From positions 1-42,724 of the forward strand of contig JAFIEM010000017.1 of NCBI GenBank assembly GCA_020832555.1: DNA of 42,724 nt. Reading direction: 5' to 3'. The DNA is from Natronohydrobacter sp. Lineage in GTDB: Bacteria > Pseudomonadota > Alphaproteobacteria > Rhodobacterales > Rhodobacteraceae. The position numbers were made by a program, and so were the translations under genes. The notes beneath the pieces are model-generated. The model was not told the origin of the DNA, ran no database searches, and was given only the letters and a program-made list of their open reading frames with translations. Positions 22,703 through 32,027 of the stretch are shown in pieces. Each line of letters opens with the position of its first letter. The stretch's first letter is position 1.

Positions 22703-23983
22703 TCAGCGGTCGAGCAGGTCCTGCACATCCGCCTGTGCATCCGCCAAAGCCGCGTCCACCGATTTGCCAGTCAGCCAGATCGCCTGCAATTCGCGGTTCA
22801 GAACATCCTGGATCGCGCCGTAGCGGACAGAAGGCGGCGTATCGCGGGCGATATCTGCCGTGCCAGTGTATTCATCACGATGGGGCAGGGCGGCGTATTC
22901 TGCGCTGTTCAGTACGGACGTCCGCACGGCCATATGCCCGGTACGTGCCCAGTCGATATTGTGGTCATTGATGAAGGCCAGCACCTGCAGCGCGGCGGCA
23001 TAGGTGTCGGGGGCATTCGCCTTCAGCGGTGCGGGAATCGCCCACATATGGCTATCGGCCCAAGTCGCGCCCTCGTCGAAGAGTGTCGGGAAGTCGGCCA
23101 CGAAATAGCGGTTCAGCCCTTCGTCATCCTTGGCCGCCTCTGCGCTGTAGAAATCGACCACCCAGGTTCCGTTGACCAGCACCGCCGCCTCGCCATTCAG
23201 AAATGCCTGCTGGCTGTCGGCGTAGTTCAGTTGCGGATCGGCGAGGCCCGCATCGAAAAGCTGGGTGATGGCGCTGATCGCATTGCGCGCCTCGGGCGTG
23301 TCGATGGTGGCTGTATCGCCATCGAAGATATTTGCGCCCTGCTGCCACAGCAGCGCCAGAACCACACGAACGCCGATGGGGAATTGCGCGAAATCGGCGG
23401 CAAGATAGTCCTGCCCTGTCGCCTCTTTCACAGCGCGGGCATGTTCGAGAAACTCCTCCGGCGAGGACGGCAACACCGGGGCACCGTTCTCGACCAGCCC
23501 GGCGGCTTCCATCAGGTCAAGATTGACATGCCAAAGGTTCGCGTGAAAATCCATTGGCACGCCGATGATGCGATCATTATAGGTGACGGCCTCCAGCGCG
23601 GCGGCTTCCCAGTCAGACGGGTCAATGCCAGCGGCTTCCAGATCATCGGTCAGATCGGCCAGTGCGCCGATACTGGCGAATTCCGGCACGCGGTGACGGT
23701 GCATGACATGCACACCGGGCGGTGTGCCACCGGCATAGGCGGCCTTGATCTGGTCATAGTAATTGCCCCAGTCCGTGGGCAAGGTGTTGACCGAAACGCC
23801 CTCAAGGGTCGCATCGGCAGCGTTGATGATCGACTGGATGATACAGGCTTCGCCCACTGACGCCTTGGTGTCGGTGCCCGCACCTTCACAATCGCCGAAG
23901 AAGCGGCCCAGTGTCACCTCCTGCGCCATCGTTCCCGTGGCCAGAAGCGTCAGCGCCGTTGCGCCAATAATCGCGTGTTTCAT
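22703..23983 (-). CDS. Sugar ABC transporter substrate-binding protein
   Basis: This 426-residue periplasmic protein has a signal peptide (MKHAIIGATALTLLATGTMA, cleavage near AQE). The body is a family 1 extracellular solute-binding protein of the MalE/UgpB type: PPGVHVMHRHRVPEFASIG, DFHANLWHVNLDLMEAAGL, FLNGEAAVLVNGTWVVDFY and HMWAIPAPLKANAPD. It captures a sugar or oligosaccharide for the two permeases encoded upstream. GGGAGGAAACCAC before the ATG is a strong ribosome-binding site. It lies in the middle of the operon and is followed by a hairpin. Confidence 0.93.
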   Translation of the reverse strand: MKHAIIGATALTLLATGTMAQEVTLGRFFGDCEGAGTDTKASVGEACIIQSIINAADATLEGVSVNTLPTDWGNYYDQIKAAYAGGTPPGVHVMHRHRVPEFASIGALADLTDDLEAAGIDPSDWEAAALEAVTYNDRIIGVPMDFHANLWHVNLDLMEAAGLVENGAPVLPSSPEEFLEHARAVKEATGQDYLAADFAQFPIGVRVVLALLWQQGANIFDGDTATIDTPEARNAISAITQLFDAGLADPQLNYADSQQAFLNGEAAVLVNGTWVVDFYSAEAAKDDEGLNRYFVADFPTLFDEGATWADSHMWAIPAPLKANAPDTYAAALQVLAFINDHNIDWARTGHMAVRTSVLNSAEYAALPHRDEYTGTADIARDTPPSVRYGAIQDVLNRELQAIWLTGKSVDAALADAQADVQDLLDR

Positions 23984-24016
23984 GTGGTTTCCTCCCTTAC
24001 ATGTTTTGCGAATGGG

Positions 24017-24850
24017 TCAGCCTTTGGTGCCGCCCGCCGTCATGGCGCGCACCACATAGCGCTGAAAAATCAGGAACAGCACGACCACGGGCAGCGAGGC
24101 GATGACGCCCGAAGCCATGACCCGCCCCAGGCCCTCGGCCTGCGCGAAATTCGACTGGATCGAGGCCAGGCCCAGCGTGATCGTGAAATATTCGCGCTGC
24201 TGCGCCGATACGAGCGGCCAGAGATAGTCATTCCACGCATAGAGGAAGGTCAGGATCGCCAGCGTCATCATCGCGGGGCGCGCCAGTGGCAGCATCACAT
24301 ACCAGAAGATCTGCAACCAGCCCACGCCGTCGATGCGCGCGGCTTCCTCGATATCCTTGGGGATGGCCTTGAAGAACTGCATCATCAGGAACACCCCGAT
24401 AGGCACGGCCACACGCGGCAGGATCAGCGCGTGATGGCTGTTGTGCCAGCCCCAATCGGCGAACATCGTATAGAGCGGGATGAACACAGCCTGTTCGGGC
24501 ACCATCAGCCCCATCAGACACAGCACGATCACCGGCCCCTTGAGCGGAAAGTCCAGCCGCGCCAGCGCATAGCCTGCGGTTGTGGACACAGCCAGAACTG
24601 CCAGCGTCATGCCCACGGACACGATCAGCGAGTTCAGAAACCACATCGGCACCTGTCCGAAGCGGAACAGCGCGATGTAGTTGTCGGCCGTGAAGGGAAT
24701 CGGGATCAGCCCCAGCGCGGTGCTCGATGTGGTGCGCGCCAGCACATCATTGGGCTGGAATGAGAGCGACACCATCCAGATCGTCGGCACCAGCCAGATA
24801 AAGGCAGGCACGGATAGCCCGAGGATCAGCCAGTAATAGGAACGGTTCAT
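24017..24850 (-). CDS. Sugar ABC transporter permease (MalG type)
   Basis: This 277-residue protein has six hydrophobic segments and the EAA loop EEAARIDGVGWLQIFWYVMLP (about 172-192), which docks with the ATPase. The N-terminus YYWLILGLSVPAFIWLVPTIWMV is the first membrane segment. It overlaps the upstream MalF-type gene as ATGA (24847-24850), so the two permeases are made together as a heterodimer. The size is typical of MalG-type permeases. Confidence 0.93.
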   Translation of the reverse strand: MNRSYYWLILGLSVPAFIWLVPTIWMVSLSFQPNDVLARTTSSTALGLIPIPFTADNYIALFRFGQVPMWFLNSLIVSVGMTLAVLAVSTTAGYALARLDFPLKGPVIVLCLMGLMVPEQAVFIPLYTMFADWGWHNSHHALILPRVAVPIGVFLMMQFFKAIPKDIEEAARIDGVGWLQIFWYVMLPLARPAMMTLAILTFLYAWNDYLWPLVSAQQREYFTITLGLASIQSNFAQAEGLGRVMASGVIASLPVVVLFLIFQRYVVRAMTAGGTKG

Positions 24851-25944
24851 TCGTCCTTCTCCCGTCCGAGCACGAATTGCAGGATCGAAAAACCGCCCAT
24901 GATGACGAACAGAAACACCGCCATCGCCGAGGCGCGACCCAACTCGCTGTCACGAAATGCGGTCTGGTAGATGTAGCGCACCAGCACCTGAGTCGTGTCA
25001 TTCGGCCCGCCACCCGTCATCAGATGCGATTGGCCAAAGACCTGAAAATGCAGGATGATCTGCAACACCACGACCACGGTTATGGTGCGCTTCAGGTTGG
25101 GCAGCGTGATATACCAGAAGGCTTTTGCGCCCGTGGCATTGTCCAGCGCGCCCGCTTCATAGAGATCTTTCGAAATATCCTGAATGCCTGCCAGAAACAG
25201 GATCATGGCAATACCCAAGGACCACCAGATCGTCGCGATCACGATCGCGGCCATGGCGAAGCCTTCTGCGGTCAGCCAGACGATGGGCGAGCCGCCGAAC
25301 AACTCGGTCAGATTGGCGATCAGCCCTTGCCGGGGCGAAAACATGATCTGCCAGATCAGCGTGACGACCGTGACCGACAGCACCTGACTAAGAAAGAACA
25401 GCGTGCGCAGCACGGCCTTGGCGCGGGTCTCGCCGTCCAGTGCGGCGGCCAGCAGCATCGCGGTGATGGTCACGCCCGGAACAGCCAGCCCTACGAACAG
25501 GATCGTGTTGCCGACTGTCGGCCAGAACCGGCGATCATACCAGCGACCACCCTCGCCGGGATGAAACCCCGGCAGCACAAACAGCAGAAGCGCCGCAAGA
25601 CCCATGGCCAGCGCCGTGACCTTACCCGCGCGCCCGGCCCGATACAGCAAAGCGCTTGCAAGGATTCCGATCAGCCCGATGATCTGAAAGCCGGGGCTGG
25701 CCAAAGCCCCCCAGGTGATGTTGTGCCCCCACATGACGCGCTCGTAATTGCGCAGGCCCACATAGGATTTGGCATCCGGGTTGAAGGCCACCGCCATCAG
25801 ATTCCAGTCATGCAGGCTGATCCAGACCCCCTTGAAGAACGGATAGATCAGAAACACGGCATAGACCGTCAGGAACGGCACAAGCAGGATCACAGCGGCC
25901 TGGCGCTGCGACAGCGCGAAGCCCGCGCCTTGTTGTCGGGGCAT
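24847..25944 (-). CDS. Sugar ABC transporter permease (MalF type)
   Basis: This 365-residue inner-membrane permease has an EAA-type loop YEAGALDNATGAKAFWYITLP (about 271-291), followed by ILHFQVFGQSHLMTGGGP, the usual MalF ending. It is longer than the typical 290-residue form because of an extra segment after the first membrane helices (about residues 90-145, LLYRAGRAGKVTALAMGLAA). ATG 25944 has GGAGGAGACGCCAA upstream and is preferred over ATG 25989. It is the promoter-proximal gene of the operon, divergent from the LacI regulator. Confidence 0.92.
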   Translation of the reverse strand: MPRQQGAGFALSQRQAAVILLVPFLTVYAVFLIYPFFKGVWISLHDWNLMAVAFNPDAKSYVGLRNYERVMWGHNITWGALASPGFQIIGLIGILASALLYRAGRAGKVTALAMGLAALLLFVLPGFHPGEGGRWYDRRFWPTVGNTILFVGLAVPGVTITAMLLAAALDGETRAKAVLRTLFFLSQVLSVTVVTLIWQIMFSPRQGLIANLTELFGGSPIVWLTAEGFAMAAIVIATIWWSLGIAMILFLAGIQDISKDLYEAGALDNATGAKAFWYITLPNLKRTITVVVVLQIILHFQVFGQSHLMTGGGPNDTTQVLVRYIYQTAFRDSELGRASAMAVFLFVIMGGFSILQFVLGREKDE

Positions 25945-25996
25945 TTGGCGTCTCCTCCCAGAGCATCCGATTCGCGCACAGATCGCCATTTCTGTG

Positions 25997-26035
25997 TGCT
26001 AAAAATAATTAGCAAACTTTATTACCACGCGTCAA
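25997..26035. promoter_or_regulatory. LacI operator candidate and promoter of the sugar ABC operon
   Basis: TGCTAA (25997-26002) and TTAGCA (26009-26014) are inverted arms around a 6-base AT-rich centre. A TTGACG box lies upstream on the minus strand (26035-26030) with the palindrome in the place expected for the -10 region. Bound repressor would therefore block the operon. The site lies between the MalF-type permease (start 25944) and the LacI gene (start 26052). Confidence 0.55.
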
Positions 26036-26051
26036 GCTGTATTATGCGGGC

Positions 26052-27080
26052 ATGACTGATCCAAAGAGTCCCACTCCCGCTCGTGTCACGATGAAGGACG
26101 TCGCCGCGCGCGCTGGCGTGTCACAATCGACAGTGTCCTTCGTCCTCAATGGCATGGAAGACATGCGCATCGGGGCCGAGACGCGACGACGCGTGCTGGA
26201 TGTCGTGGCCGAACTGGGCTACCGACCACGCGGTGCAGGGCGACCCCTGAGCGCTTTGAGAAAACGCGTGATCGGCTTCATGCTCGACGAGATCGCAACC
26301 AGCCCTTTTGCTGCCATTTCTGTTGACGGGGCGCAGGAAGAAGCGCGCAAGCATGATGCGCTTTTGGAAATCGTCATGACGGGGGGGGACGCCGAATACG
26401 AGGCGGCTGCCTTGCGAAAATGGGCGGCCGATGGTGTTCATGGCGTCATCTATGGATCAATCCTGACGCGCAAGGCGACGCCGCCCGATATGCTCAGTCG
26501 ACATCGTGCCGTGTTGTTGAATTGCTATGATGGGATAGGTCGTTACGCATCTGTCGTCCCTGCTGAGCGTCGTGGGGGTGAAGCTGCCACCAGGGCGCTG
26601 CTGGCCGAAGGGCATCGCAAGATCGCCTTCATTTCCGGCGAGCCCTGGATGGATGCGTCGAGCCAGCGCAAAGAGGGGTTTGAGCGCGCGATGCGGGACG
26701 CCGGGCTTGCGATCGACCCTGAATTGGTACGCGAGGGAAATTTCCTTCCAAGCGGCGGACGAGCCGCGACCCTGGACCTGTTGCGCTCCGGGCCCCGGCC
26801 GGATGCGATTTTCTGCGCGAATGACCTCATGGCTGTCGGGTGCTATGAAGCACTCAAGGAGCTCGGCGAACGTCCGGGTGAAACAATCGCCGTGATGGGC
26901 TATGATGATCAGGAAATCGCACAACACCTGTCCCCGGCCTTGTCTACGGTGCTGTTGCCGCATCGTGAAATGGGGCAATGGGCCGTCATGTCCATGATGG
27001 ACGACGACACCCATTCACCGATTCAGGAGCGGATGGAATGTCCGGTAGTCCTGCGAGCATCGCATAATCGAGTTTCTTGA
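26052..27080 (+). CDS. LacI-family transcriptional regulator
   Basis: This 342-residue regulator begins with a typical LacI HTH (VTMKDVAARAGVSQSTVSFVLNG, about 11-33) and hinge (RPRGAGRPLSALRKRVIGFM), followed by a periplasmic-binding-like effector domain (VHGVIYGSILT, AIFCANDLMAVGCYEALKEL, IAVMGYDDQEIAQHLSPALST). It is divergent from the sugar ABC operon across about 107 bases with a palindromic site, so it most likely represses that operon until the sugar or a product binds. Confidence 0.93.
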   Translation: MTDPKSPTPARVTMKDVAARAGVSQSTVSFVLNGMEDMRIGAETRRRVLDVVAELGYRPRGAGRPLSALRKRVIGFMLDEIATSPFAAISVDGAQEEARKHDALLEIVMTGGDAEYEAAALRKWAADGVHGVIYGSILTRKATPPDMLSRHRAVLLNCYDGIGRYASVVPAERRGGEAATRALLAEGHRKIAFISGEPWMDASSQRKEGFERAMRDAGLAIDPELVREGNFLPSGGRAATLDLLRSGPRPDAIFCANDLMAVGCYEALKELGERPGETIAVMGYDDQEIAQHLSPALSTVLLPHREMGQWAVMSMMDDDTHSPIQERMECPVVLRASHNRVS

Positions 27081-27315
27081 AGGGATTTCAGGAGAAACCG
27101 ATAGAGGTTTCGGTTTGAACTTGAGACAAAACAATAAGATAGAGCGTTTCAAGGTGATGCTGCAAAGCATCCAGAGATTCGGCGGATATCTTCAGCGTGC
27201 GACGGGGGGAGAGCAAGGGGGCAGGCGATGCAAAGTGTTCCCCATCCCCGTCTCGGAGACACTGAAGCTAAGGCGAATTCTCCGGGTTTGGCCGTCACCC
27301 TCTCCTTGATATGGC

Positions 27316-27344
27316 AAAGGGGCCGCCCTATCGGCAGCCCCCTT
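27316..27344 (-). terminator. Hairpin downstream of the NYN gene
   Basis: AAAGGGGCCGCC and GGCAGCCCCCTT form an imperfect GC-rich stem around CTATC. It lies 24-52 bases beyond the NYN stop on the minus strand and a short T-rich stretch follows. It could end both the NYN transcript and, from the other side, the LacI transcript. Confidence 0.5.
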
Positions 27345-27367
27345 GTGCTTGTCCATCTTGGAAGATG

Positions 27368-27943
27368 TTACTGCTCGGTCAGTTCCGCGCTTGGTTCGCG
27401 TTCGAACCGGGGCTCGCGCGGAGGGCGACCGATAACATCCCGCAATTCATCCAGTTCGATGAAATTGTCAGCCTGACGGCGCAGGTCATCGGCAATCATC
27501 GGCGGCGAGCTGCGGATGGTCGAGACGACCGAAACGCGCACGCCCTGACGTTGCAGGCTTTCGACCAAAGGCCGGAAGTCGCCATCACCTGAGAACAAGA
27601 CTGCATGATCCAGCCGCGGCGCGAGTTCCATCGCATCCACGGCCAGTTCGATATCCATATTGCCTTTGACTTTCCTGCGCCCCATCGAATCAGTGTATTC
27701 TTTCGCGGCCTTTGTCACCATATTGTAACCATTATAGTGCAGCCAATCGACGAGCGGGCGAATCGGAGAGTAGTCGTCGTTTTCGAGCAATGCGGTGTAG
27801 TAGAAGGCGCGCAACAGCTTACCACGGCGCATGAACTCTTGCCGCAGGAGTTTGTAGTCGATATCGAAGCCTAGCGCCTTTCCGGCGGCATAGAGGTTCG
27901 CCCCATCTATAAACAGCGCAAGCCGTTCATCTTTATAGAACAT
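27368..27943 (-). CDS. NYN domain (LabA/DUF88) putative ribonuclease
   Basis: This 191-residue protein has the PIN-like NYN fold. The first acidic residue is in LALFIDGANLYAAG (about residue 13), followed by RAFYYTALLEND, KGNMDIELAVDAM (Asp near 96) and HAVLFSGDGDFRPLVESLQRQG (Asp near 119-121). These form the predicted metal site of LabA-type nucleases. A disordered basic/acidic tail (PPREPRFEREPSAEL) follows. It is divergent from folK across 72 bases. The RNA target is not known. Confidence 0.88.
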   Translation of the reverse strand: MFYKDERLALFIDGANLYAAGKALGFDIDYKLLRQEFMRRGKLLRAFYYTALLENDDYSPIRPLVDWLHYNGYNMVTKAAKEYTDSMGRRKVKGNMDIELAVDAMELAPRLDHAVLFSGDGDFRPLVESLQRQGVRVSVVSTIRSSPPMIADDLRRQADNFIELDELRDVIGRPPREPRFEREPSAELTEQ

Positions 27944-28015
27944 TTCGGTAACCTTGTGAGAAGATAGAGTTCAGGGAGAAAACGCAGCAGTTGGACCCCA
28001 AACCTCAGGATTAAA

Positions 28016-28708
28016 ATGAGCCCGTCAAACACCATTGCGTTCCAACATAGCACGATAGATAACCAGCGCGAAGGGAAATGCAATCTCGCGCTCGTGGCGC
28101 TAGGGGGTAACCTGAAAGGGCAAATGGATAGTCCCATTGCTCAGATTGACACCGCTATAACCGAAATTTCTTTTGCAGATCTCGGGCTTTGCGCGATCAG
28201 CAGGTATTGGCGCACACCCGCTTTTCCACCCGGTTCCGGTCCCGATTTTGTGAATGCGGCGGTTGCGTGCCAGACCGCGCTCGCACCCTCGGAAATCCTG
28301 TCGCGACTGCATGAGATCGAGGAAAGGGCCGGACGCGACCGCGTGGCGCGCTGGGCGCCAAGAGTGATTGATCTTGATCTGCTGGCCGTGGGCGATCTGG
28401 TGCTGCCGGATGCACAAAGCCACAATGACTGGCGCAACCTGCCTCTTGAGGAACAGAAAATCCGCGCGCCGGACACTTTGATTGTTCCGCATCCGCGGCT
28501 TCAGGACCGGGCTTTTGTGCTGGTGCCGTTGGCGGATATTGCACCTGACTGGCGTCATCCGGTGCTGGGCCAGAGCGTGGCGCAGATGCTTGCAGCATTG
28601 CCAGCCGAAGATCTCCGGCAGATTACGCCGATTTCACATGAAATTCACGGGTCTTTGCCTCTGGATGGCTTGTCATGCGGGCCGCATCGCAGTAAGGACG
28701 GCGCTTGA
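28016..28708 (+). CDS. folK: 2-amino-4-hydroxy-6-hydroxymethyldihydropteridine diphosphokinase
   Basis: FolK (HPPK) transfers pyrophosphate from ATP to 6-hydroxymethyl-7,8-dihydropterin in folate synthesis. Signature blocks are ALGGNLKG (about 29-36), [37 protein letters not shown] (the metal-binding Asp pair, about 116-131) and [17 protein letters not shown]. The protein (230 aa) is longer than E. coli HPPK (159 aa) by N- and C-terminal extensions. ATG 28016 has CAGGA just upstream. It stands before rpoZ in the order usual for Rhodobacteraceae. Confidence 0.92.
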   Translation: MSPSNTIAFQHSTIDNQREGKCNLALVALGGNLKGQMDSPIAQIDTAITEISFADLGLCAISRYWRTPAFPPGSGPDFVNAAVACQTALAPSEILSRLHEIEERAGRDRVARWAPRVIDLDLLAVGDLVLPDAQSHNDWRNLPLEEQKIRAPDTLIVPHPRLQDRAFVLVPLADIAPDWRHPVLGQSVAQMLAALPAEDLRQITPISHEIHGSLPLDGLSCGPHRSKDGA

Positions 28709-28739
28709 TCCTGAATCTCAGACGATATGGAGCTTGCTT

Positions 28740-29099
28740 ATGGCCCGCGTGACGGTGGAAGATTGCGTCGACAAGGTACCCAACCGCTTTGAGTTGGTGG
28801 CACTTGCCTCTCATCGTGCCCGTGAAATCGCGGCCGGCGCACCGATCACGATTGATCGCGACAATGACAAGAACCCGGTCGTGGCGCTGCGCGAGATTGC
28901 CGAGGAAACCCAGGCTGCTGATCATCTGCGCGAACGCATGATCGAAAGCCTGCAGACCCAGATCGAAGTCGATATGCCCGAAGACGACGACATGGCATTG
29001 CTTCTCGGCGGTGCAGAGAATGATCAGCCCGAACAGGATGGCATGAACGAGGCCCAGATGCTGCGCGCTCTGATGGAAGCGCAAGGGCAGGCCGGGTAA
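28740..29099 (+). CDS. rpoZ: DNA-directed RNA polymerase omega subunit
   Basis: This 119-residue protein shows the omega signature [20 protein letters not shown], then [14 protein letters not shown] and [12 protein letters not shown] (about 46-57). Omega binds the beta-prime C-terminus, assists core assembly and forms part of a ppGpp site. GGAG lies 8-10 bases before the ATG. An acidic C-terminal tail ([12 protein letters not shown]) is typical for alphaproteobacteria. It precedes the (p)ppGpp synthetase gene, a conserved linkage. Confidence 0.96.
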   Translation: MARVTVEDCVDKVPNRFELVALASHRAREIAAGAPITIDRDNDKNPVVALREIAEETQAADHLRERMIESLQTQIEVDMPEDDDMALLLGGAENDQPEQDGMNEAQMLRALMEAQGQAG

Positions 29100-29158
29100 A
29101 CGCTGCTTGCTCAGGCAGGCGCAACACTCAGGCATGACGGGCAGAAAGGGCCGCAGGC

Positions 29159-31276
29159 GTGATCTCGCAGGATGATCTGGTCGCGCTTGTGCGCAATTAT
29201 AATCCCCGTAGTGACGAGGCCCTGATCCGACAGGCCTGGGAATATGGCGCGCGCATGCATGAGGGGCAGTTCCGCCACTCGGGCGAGCCCTATTTCACGC
29301 ATCCCGTCGCAGTTGCGGCACTTCTGACAGAGATGCAGCTTGATGATGCCACGATCATCACGGCGCTCTTGCACGACACGATCGAGGACACGAAATCGAC
29401 CTTCTCCGAAGTCGCAAGGCTGTTTGGGGAAGAGATTGCCGAACTCGTCGATGGTGTCACCAAGCTGACCAATCTTCAGCTTTCCTCCTCCGAGGCGAAA
29501 CAGGCCGAGAATATCCGCAAGCTTCTGATCGCCATGTCGCGCGATCTGCGGGTGATTCTGGTGAAACTCGCCGACCGTTTGCACAACATGCGCACCATCC
29601 GCTCGATGCGGCCCGAGAAACAGGCCCAGAAAGCACGCGAGACGATGGATATCTATGCGCCTCTGGCCGGGCGGATGGGGATGCAATGGATGCGCGAGGA
29701 ACTGGAAGACCTGTCCTTCCGCGTTCTCAACCCCGAAGCGCGCAACTCGATTCTGCGCCGCTTCATCACGCTGCAACGCGAAGCGGGCGATGTGGTGCAC
29801 CGCATCAGCGCCGATATTCGCGCCGAACTCGACCGCGCGGGCATCGAGGCCGATGTCTACGGGCGTGCGAAGAAACCCTATTCGATCTGGCGCAAGATGC
29901 AGGAAAAGGATCTGGCCTTCTCGCGCCTGTCGGACATCTACGGCTTCCGCATCATCACCGATACGTCAGAAAACTGCTACCGCGTGCTTGGCGCGGTGCA
30001 TGCGCGCTGGCGGGCGGTGCCGGGGCGGTTCAAGGATTATATCAGTCAGCCCAAATCCAATGGCTATCGCTCGATCCATACCACTGTTTCCGGGCGCGAC
30101 GGCAAGCGCGTGGAAATCCAGATCCGCACGCGCGAGATGCACGAAGTCGCAGAAGCCGGTGTCGCCGCACATTGGGCGTATCGTGATGGCCAGCGCTCGG
30201 AGAACCCCTTTGCGGTGGACCCGGCGAAATGGATCAACACCCTGACCGAAGGCTTTGATTCAGACGATGATTACGATGCGTTTCTTGAGCATGTGAAGCT
30301 TGAGATGTACTCGGATCAGGTCTTCTGTTTCTCGCCCAAGGGCGATGTGATCCAACTCCCGCGCGGGGCAACGCCCCTGGATTTCGCCTATGCCATCCAC
30401 ACAAGGATCGGCGATAGCTGTGTTTCGGCCAAGGTGGACGGGCTGCGCGTGCCGCTCTGGACCCGGCTGCGCAATGGGCAATCGGTCGAGATCATCACCG
30501 CCGAGGGCCAGCGCCCGCAATCAAGCTGGATCGACATTGTAGTGACGGGGCGCGCGAAATCCGCCATCCGCCGCGCGCTGCGTGACGAAGACCGCGAGCG
30601 GTTCAGCCGTCTGGGCAACGAGCTTCTGCGACTGGCATTCGAGGCCGCAGGGCGCGACCTCAGCCCCAAAGCGCTGACAACAGCGGCAAAGCTGCTCAAT
30701 ATCCCGGATGCCGGTGAATTGCGCGCCCGCGTTGGCGCTGCCGAGATCAGTGCGCGCCGCGTTGTGGCCGCACTTTACCCCGAAATTGGCCTGTCTCAGC
30801 CGGAAGTCGATGCCTCGCGCCCTGTTGCCGGGCTGGAAGCCGATCAGTCCTTCCGCCGCGCGCCCTGCTGCCAGCCTTTGCCCGGTGAACGGATCATCGG
30901 CATCACCTATCGTGGCAAGGGCGTGGTGGCGCATTGCATGGATTGCGACGCGCTCGCGGATTTCGAGGACCAGCCCGAACGCTGGATCGACCTGCGCTGG
31001 CTCGATGGCAGCCATCCTGCGGTTTATGGTGTGACGCTGGATCTGACAATTTCGAATGATGCCGGTGTGCTCGGGCGCGTCTGCAGCTTGATCGGAGAGC
31101 ATAAGGCCAATATCTCTGATCTGCGCTTCATTGATCGCAAGCCTGATTTCTATCGCCTGTCGCTCGAGGTGAATTTGCAGGGCATATCGCATCTGCATCA
31201 GGTCTTGACGGCTTTGGAGGCAGAAACTGCTGTCGCACAGGTTGCGCGGTCACAGGATTCGTCGCTGCGCCCCTGA
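29159..31276 (+). CDS. rsh: Bifunctional (p)ppGpp synthetase/hydrolase (Rsh)
   Basis: This 705-residue enzyme makes and degrades (p)ppGpp in the stringent response. The hydrolase HD domain is intact: FTHPVAVAALL (His48) and ALLHDTIEDT (His72-Asp73). The synthetase follows (RAKKPYSIWRKMQEKD, DIYGFRII, QPKSNGYRSIHTTV, about 235-320). A TGS domain (VFCFSPKGDVIQLPRGATPL, about 383-402) and a C-terminal ACT domain (about 630-700) complete the RelA/SpoT layout. The start is GTG 29159. It is the only long Rsh in the window and probably the single one in this lineage. It sits in the rpoZ operon. Confidence 0.96.
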   Translation: MISQDDLVALVRNYNPRSDEALIRQAWEYGARMHEGQFRHSGEPYFTHPVAVAALLTEMQLDDATIITALLHDTIEDTKSTFSEVARLFGEEIAELVDGVTKLTNLQLSSSEAKQAENIRKLLIAMSRDLRVILVKLADRLHNMRTIRSMRPEKQAQKARETMDIYAPLAGRMGMQWMREELEDLSFRVLNPEARNSILRRFITLQREAGDVVHRISADIRAELDRAGIEADVYGRAKKPYSIWRKMQEKDLAFSRLSDIYGFRIITDTSENCYRVLGAVHARWRAVPGRFKDYISQPKSNGYRSIHTTVSGRDGKRVEIQIRTREMHEVAEAGVAAHWAYRDGQRSENPFAVDPAKWINTLTEGFDSDDDYDAFLEHVKLEMYSDQVFCFSPKGDVIQLPRGATPLDFAYAIHTRIGDSCVSAKVDGLRVPLWTRLRNGQSVEIITAEGQRPQSSWIDIVVTGRAKSAIRRALRDEDRERFSRLGNELLRLAFEAAGRDLSPKALTTAAKLLNIPDAGELRARVGAAEISARRVVAALYPEIGLSQPEVDASRPVAGLEADQSFRRAPCCQPLPGERIIGITYRGKGVVAHCMDCDALADFEDQPERWIDLRWLDGSHPAVYGVTLDLTISNDAGVLGRVCSLIGEHKANISDLRFIDRKPDFYRLSLEVNLQGISHLHQVLTALEAETAVAQVARSQDSSLRP

Positions 31277-31321
31277 CCTGCACCTGTGGGGCATGCGCCG
31301 AACAGAGGAAAGTCTGCGAGC

Positions 31322-31954
31322 TTGGTCTTCAAACGTCGATCTCCGAGGAATTTCCGCGAAAAGCTGGTGAATCTTGTGATCCCCGGTGGCGGGTGGGGGC
31401 GGTCGGCGAATTATGTGATGCATCGCCTGCGCCGTCTGCCTGACAGCCCGGAACGGATCGCCAAGGGGGTTGCGGCTGGCGTTGCGGTCAGTTGTACACC
31501 GCTTTTCGGTTTGCATTTCGTCGCGGCAGCCTCGCTGGCCTGGGCATTGCGCGGCAATATCCTCGCCTCGCTTCTGGCCACCTTCTTCGGCAACCCCTTC
31601 ACCTTTCCGGTGATTGCTGTCTCCGCGCTGGAACTGGGCAGTTTTCTTCTGGGGCGCGAACGCTCGGCCAAGGCCCCCGAGGCGATCCGCGCCTTCGGGG
31701 AAATCTGGGGCGAATTTGGCCGGAATTTTCTGGCAATATTTACGGATGCGCCGTTTCACTGGGAAAAGCTGAGCAAATTCGGCTGGGATATTTTCGTACC
31801 CTATATGCTGGGCGGTGTGATCATCGGGGTGATCTGTGGCGTGCCTGCCTATTTCCTGTCTCTGCCCGTGATCCGGGCCTATCGAAACCGCCGATTGAAG
31901 AAACTTCAGGAACGGTTTGAACTTGCGCGCAAAACGCAGGAAAAGAAACCGTAG
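31322..31954 (+). CDS. DUF2062 membrane protein
   Basis: This membrane protein of about 210 residues matches DUF2062. The opening VFKRRSPRNF is typical, followed by GGWGRSANYVMHRLRRLPDS, IAKGVAAGVAVSCTPLFGLH and LLATFFGNPFTFPVI. I suggest the TTG at 31322, because family members usually start MVFKRR; the GTG at 31286 is an alternative. Two or three membrane segments are visible. It stands between rsh and pdxJ, as in related bacteria. Function is unknown. Confidence 0.82.
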   Translation: MVFKRRSPRNFREKLVNLVIPGGGWGRSANYVMHRLRRLPDSPERIAKGVAAGVAVSCTPLFGLHFVAAASLAWALRGNILASLLATFFGNPFTFPVIAVSALELGSFLLGRERSAKAPEAIRAFGEIWGEFGRNFLAIFTDAPFHWEKLSKFGWDIFVPYMLGGVIIGVICGVPAYFLSLPVIRAYRNRRLKKLQERFELARKTQEKKP

Positions 31955-32027
31955 CCTCATATGCCAGACTTATTGAGTTCCTGTGCAACTGCCTTATTGT
32001 CAGGCGCATCAAGAACGAGGACAGACC

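Noticed and set aside
24877-26055. A 392-residue plus-strand frame opposite the MalF-type permease
   Set aside because: His/Gln/Asp-rich composition is typical of antisense of a membrane protein gene; the minus strand has clear permease motifs.
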